Source of the DNA: an uncultured Clostridia bacterium
GTDB lineage: Bacteria; Bacillota; Clostridia; TANB77; CAG-508
Assembly (NCBI GenBank): GCA_944391155.1
Contig: CALXSO010000088.1
Location: 1 to 6,628 of the forward strand
Length of the DNA stretch: 6,628 bases
Direction: 5' to 3'
The translations under genes were made by a program, and so were the position numbers. Shown in pieces: positions 5,821-6,628 of this stretch (position 1 is its first letter; each line of letters starts with the position of its first letter). The notes beneath the pieces are model-generated. The model did no database searches and had not been told where the DNA came from. It worked only from the letters and a program-made list of their open reading frames with translations.

Positions 5821-6480
5821 ATGGGAATTATAATAGATGTTATAGTAATTTTAATAATAGCACTATCTATATTTTTAGGATATAGAAAGGGATTAATATC
5901 ACTAGCAATAAAACTATTCGCAGTAATAATAGCATTAATTGCAACTTTAATACTATATAAACCAATTTCAGCATTAATAATAAACAATACATCTTTAGAT
6001 GAAAATATACAAAATGCAATAATTGAAAAATCTACTAATTCAGAAAGCACAACAAATTCAACATCAAATGAAGTAAATGAAAACACAAATTCAAATACTA
6101 CAATAGAAACACAAGAAAATAACCTAATAAAAGAATCAATAAACGAAAAAATTGTACCTGAAGTAGCAAAAGAATTATCTATAAATATAATAAATGTTGC
6201 AGTAATAATCATTTTATACTTTGCAATAAAAATAGCTTTACACTTTGTAACAGCAATAGCAAATATAGTAGCAAAAATTCCAATAATAAAGCAATTTAAT
6301 AAAATAGGCGGTGTAATATATGGATTATTGAGAGGACTATTATTAATCTATGTAATACTTTTAATAATAAGTTTTGTAGGAGAAATAAATCCAGAAAACC
6401 AATTACACAAGCAAATTAATCAATCACTTTTAACAAAAGAAATGTATCAAAACAATATATTAAATATTTTAATACAATAA
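5821..6480 (+). CDS. CvpA family membrane protein
   Basis: A 219-residue protein with four predicted transmembrane helices (about 2-20, 27-46, 120-143, 164-187). The start GIIIDVIVILIIALSIFLGYRKGLI and the segment NKIGGVIYGLLRGLLLIYVILLI (160-182) are typical of the CvpA (colicin V production) family. The C-terminal EMYQNNILNILIQ also resembles clostridial members. CvpA homologues are widespread inner-membrane proteins of unclear mechanism, linked in enterobacteria to colicin V export and envelope stress. The protein is longer than the usual 160-180 residues because about 60 residues rich in Asn, Ser, Thr and Glu lie between helices 2 and 3 (about 55-118). It sits 24 nt after the DUF5711 gene in the same apparent operon. 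No clear terminator follows. Confidence 0.85.
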   Translation: MGIIIDVIVILIIALSIFLGYRKGLISLAIKLFAVIIALIATLILYKPISALIINNTSLDENIQNAIIEKSTNSESTTNSTSNEVNENTNSNTTIETQENNLIKESINEKIVPEVAKELSINIINVAVIIILYFAIKIALHFVTAIANIVAKIPIIKQFNKIGGVIYGLLRGLLLIYVILLIISFVGEINPENQLHKQINQSLLTKEMYQNNILNILIQ

Positions 6481-6520
6481 AAAAGTATCTAGTTATAAAA
6501 TAAAAAATTGTCTGATATTG

Positions 6521-6549
6521 TTGCCTTTTAATTACATATTTGATATACT
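6521..6549 (+). promoter_or_regulatory. Promoter of the gene leaving the window, extended -10
   Basis: The -35 is TTGCCT (6521-6526), the spacer is 17 bp, and the -10 is TATACT (6544-6549) with TG at 6541-6542. The transcript would start near 6556, about 26 nt before the TTG at 6582. No hairpin with a T-run separates this promoter from the cvpA-family gene, so read-through from upstream is also possible. Confidence 0.75.
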
Positions 6550-6581
6550 AATAGCACAGAATTTTTTAGGAGTGGATTATT

Positions 6582-6628
6582 TTGAGTAGAACAAAAAGAG
6601 AAACAGAAGAGAATAAAAATATAAGAAA
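6582..6628 (+). CDS. Partial CDS, 5' end only, unidentified product
   Basis: Only 15 codons and two bases are inside the window: MSRTKRETEENKNIR and an incomplete codon. The start is TTG 6582, with AGGAG (6568-6572) 9 nt upstream and a strong promoter at 6521-6549. GTG 6573 was rejected because its frame stops at 6588. The visible piece is hydrophilic with many Lys, Arg and Glu residues, as in cytoplasmic tails of some membrane proteins, but this is too little to identify a family. Confidence 0.65.
   Translation, partial: MSRTKRETEENKNIR

Noticed and set aside
280..6212. Open frames on the minus strand (e.g. 280-702, 1542-1973, 1720-2148, 5763-6212)
   Set aside because: They lie antisense to clear genes, are rich in Phe, Leu, Ile and Ser as expected for the complement of A-rich coding sequence, and show no family motifs or SD-supported starts that I could find.
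6459..6473. Inverted repeat ATTAAA-TAT-TTTAAT as terminator of the DUF5711-cvpA unit
   Set aside because: It is inside the coding sequence, is purely A/T with a 3-nt loop, and has no following T-run.

Overview
The window looks like chromosomal DNA from a very AT-rich Firmicute, most likely a member of the Clostridia. The evidence is strong AGGAGG-type ribosome binding sites, codons ending mostly in A or T (ATA is the favoured Ile codon and AGA the Arg codon), purine-rich coding strands, and the families present (YkvI-like, DUF5711, CvpA). Tryptophan is TGG throughout and one gene ends in TGA, so the code is the ordinary bacterial one. All genes lie on the + strand. Assignment below class level is not possible from the sequence alone.

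Positions 1-3436 form one well-bounded transcription unit. A promoter (69-97, extended -10) is followed by a three-gene ABC system of the GldA/GldF/GldG type: an ATPase (133-1075), a six-helix ABC-2 permease (1075-1761) and a two-helix auxiliary protein with a large extracytoplasmic domain (1784-3388). A strong intrinsic terminator (3403-3436) closes the unit. The ATPase gene carries a one-base frameshift directly in front of its Walker A motif. The rest of the gene is pristine, so this is either a very recent mutation, a sequencing or assembly error, or (less likely) a translational device. An ideal internal Shine-Dalgarno and TTG sit exactly where re-initiation in the second frame could occur.

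Positions 3439-4473 hold a YkvI-like membrane transporter gene. Its start codon lies 3 bp beyond the terminator, and its only visible Shine-Dalgarno is inside the terminator's 3' arm. No convincing promoter of its own is visible, so terminator read-through may control it.

Positions 4483-6480 form a second unit: a good promoter (4483-4511), a leader with an unusual arrangement (Shine-Dalgarno, then a small hairpin, then a distant ATG), a single-pass DUF5711 protein with a predicted outer propeller-like domain (4606-5796), and a CvpA-family membrane protein (5821-6480). A third promoter (6521-6549) drives a gene that runs off the window (from 6582).

No mobile element, CRISPR array, rRNA or tRNA is visible. 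I do not see a clearly new system. The most interesting points are the frameshifted ATPase, the terminator that doubles as a Shine-Dalgarno-masking hairpin, the hairpin-spaced start of the DUF5711 gene, and the homopolymeric A-tract inside the first promoter.
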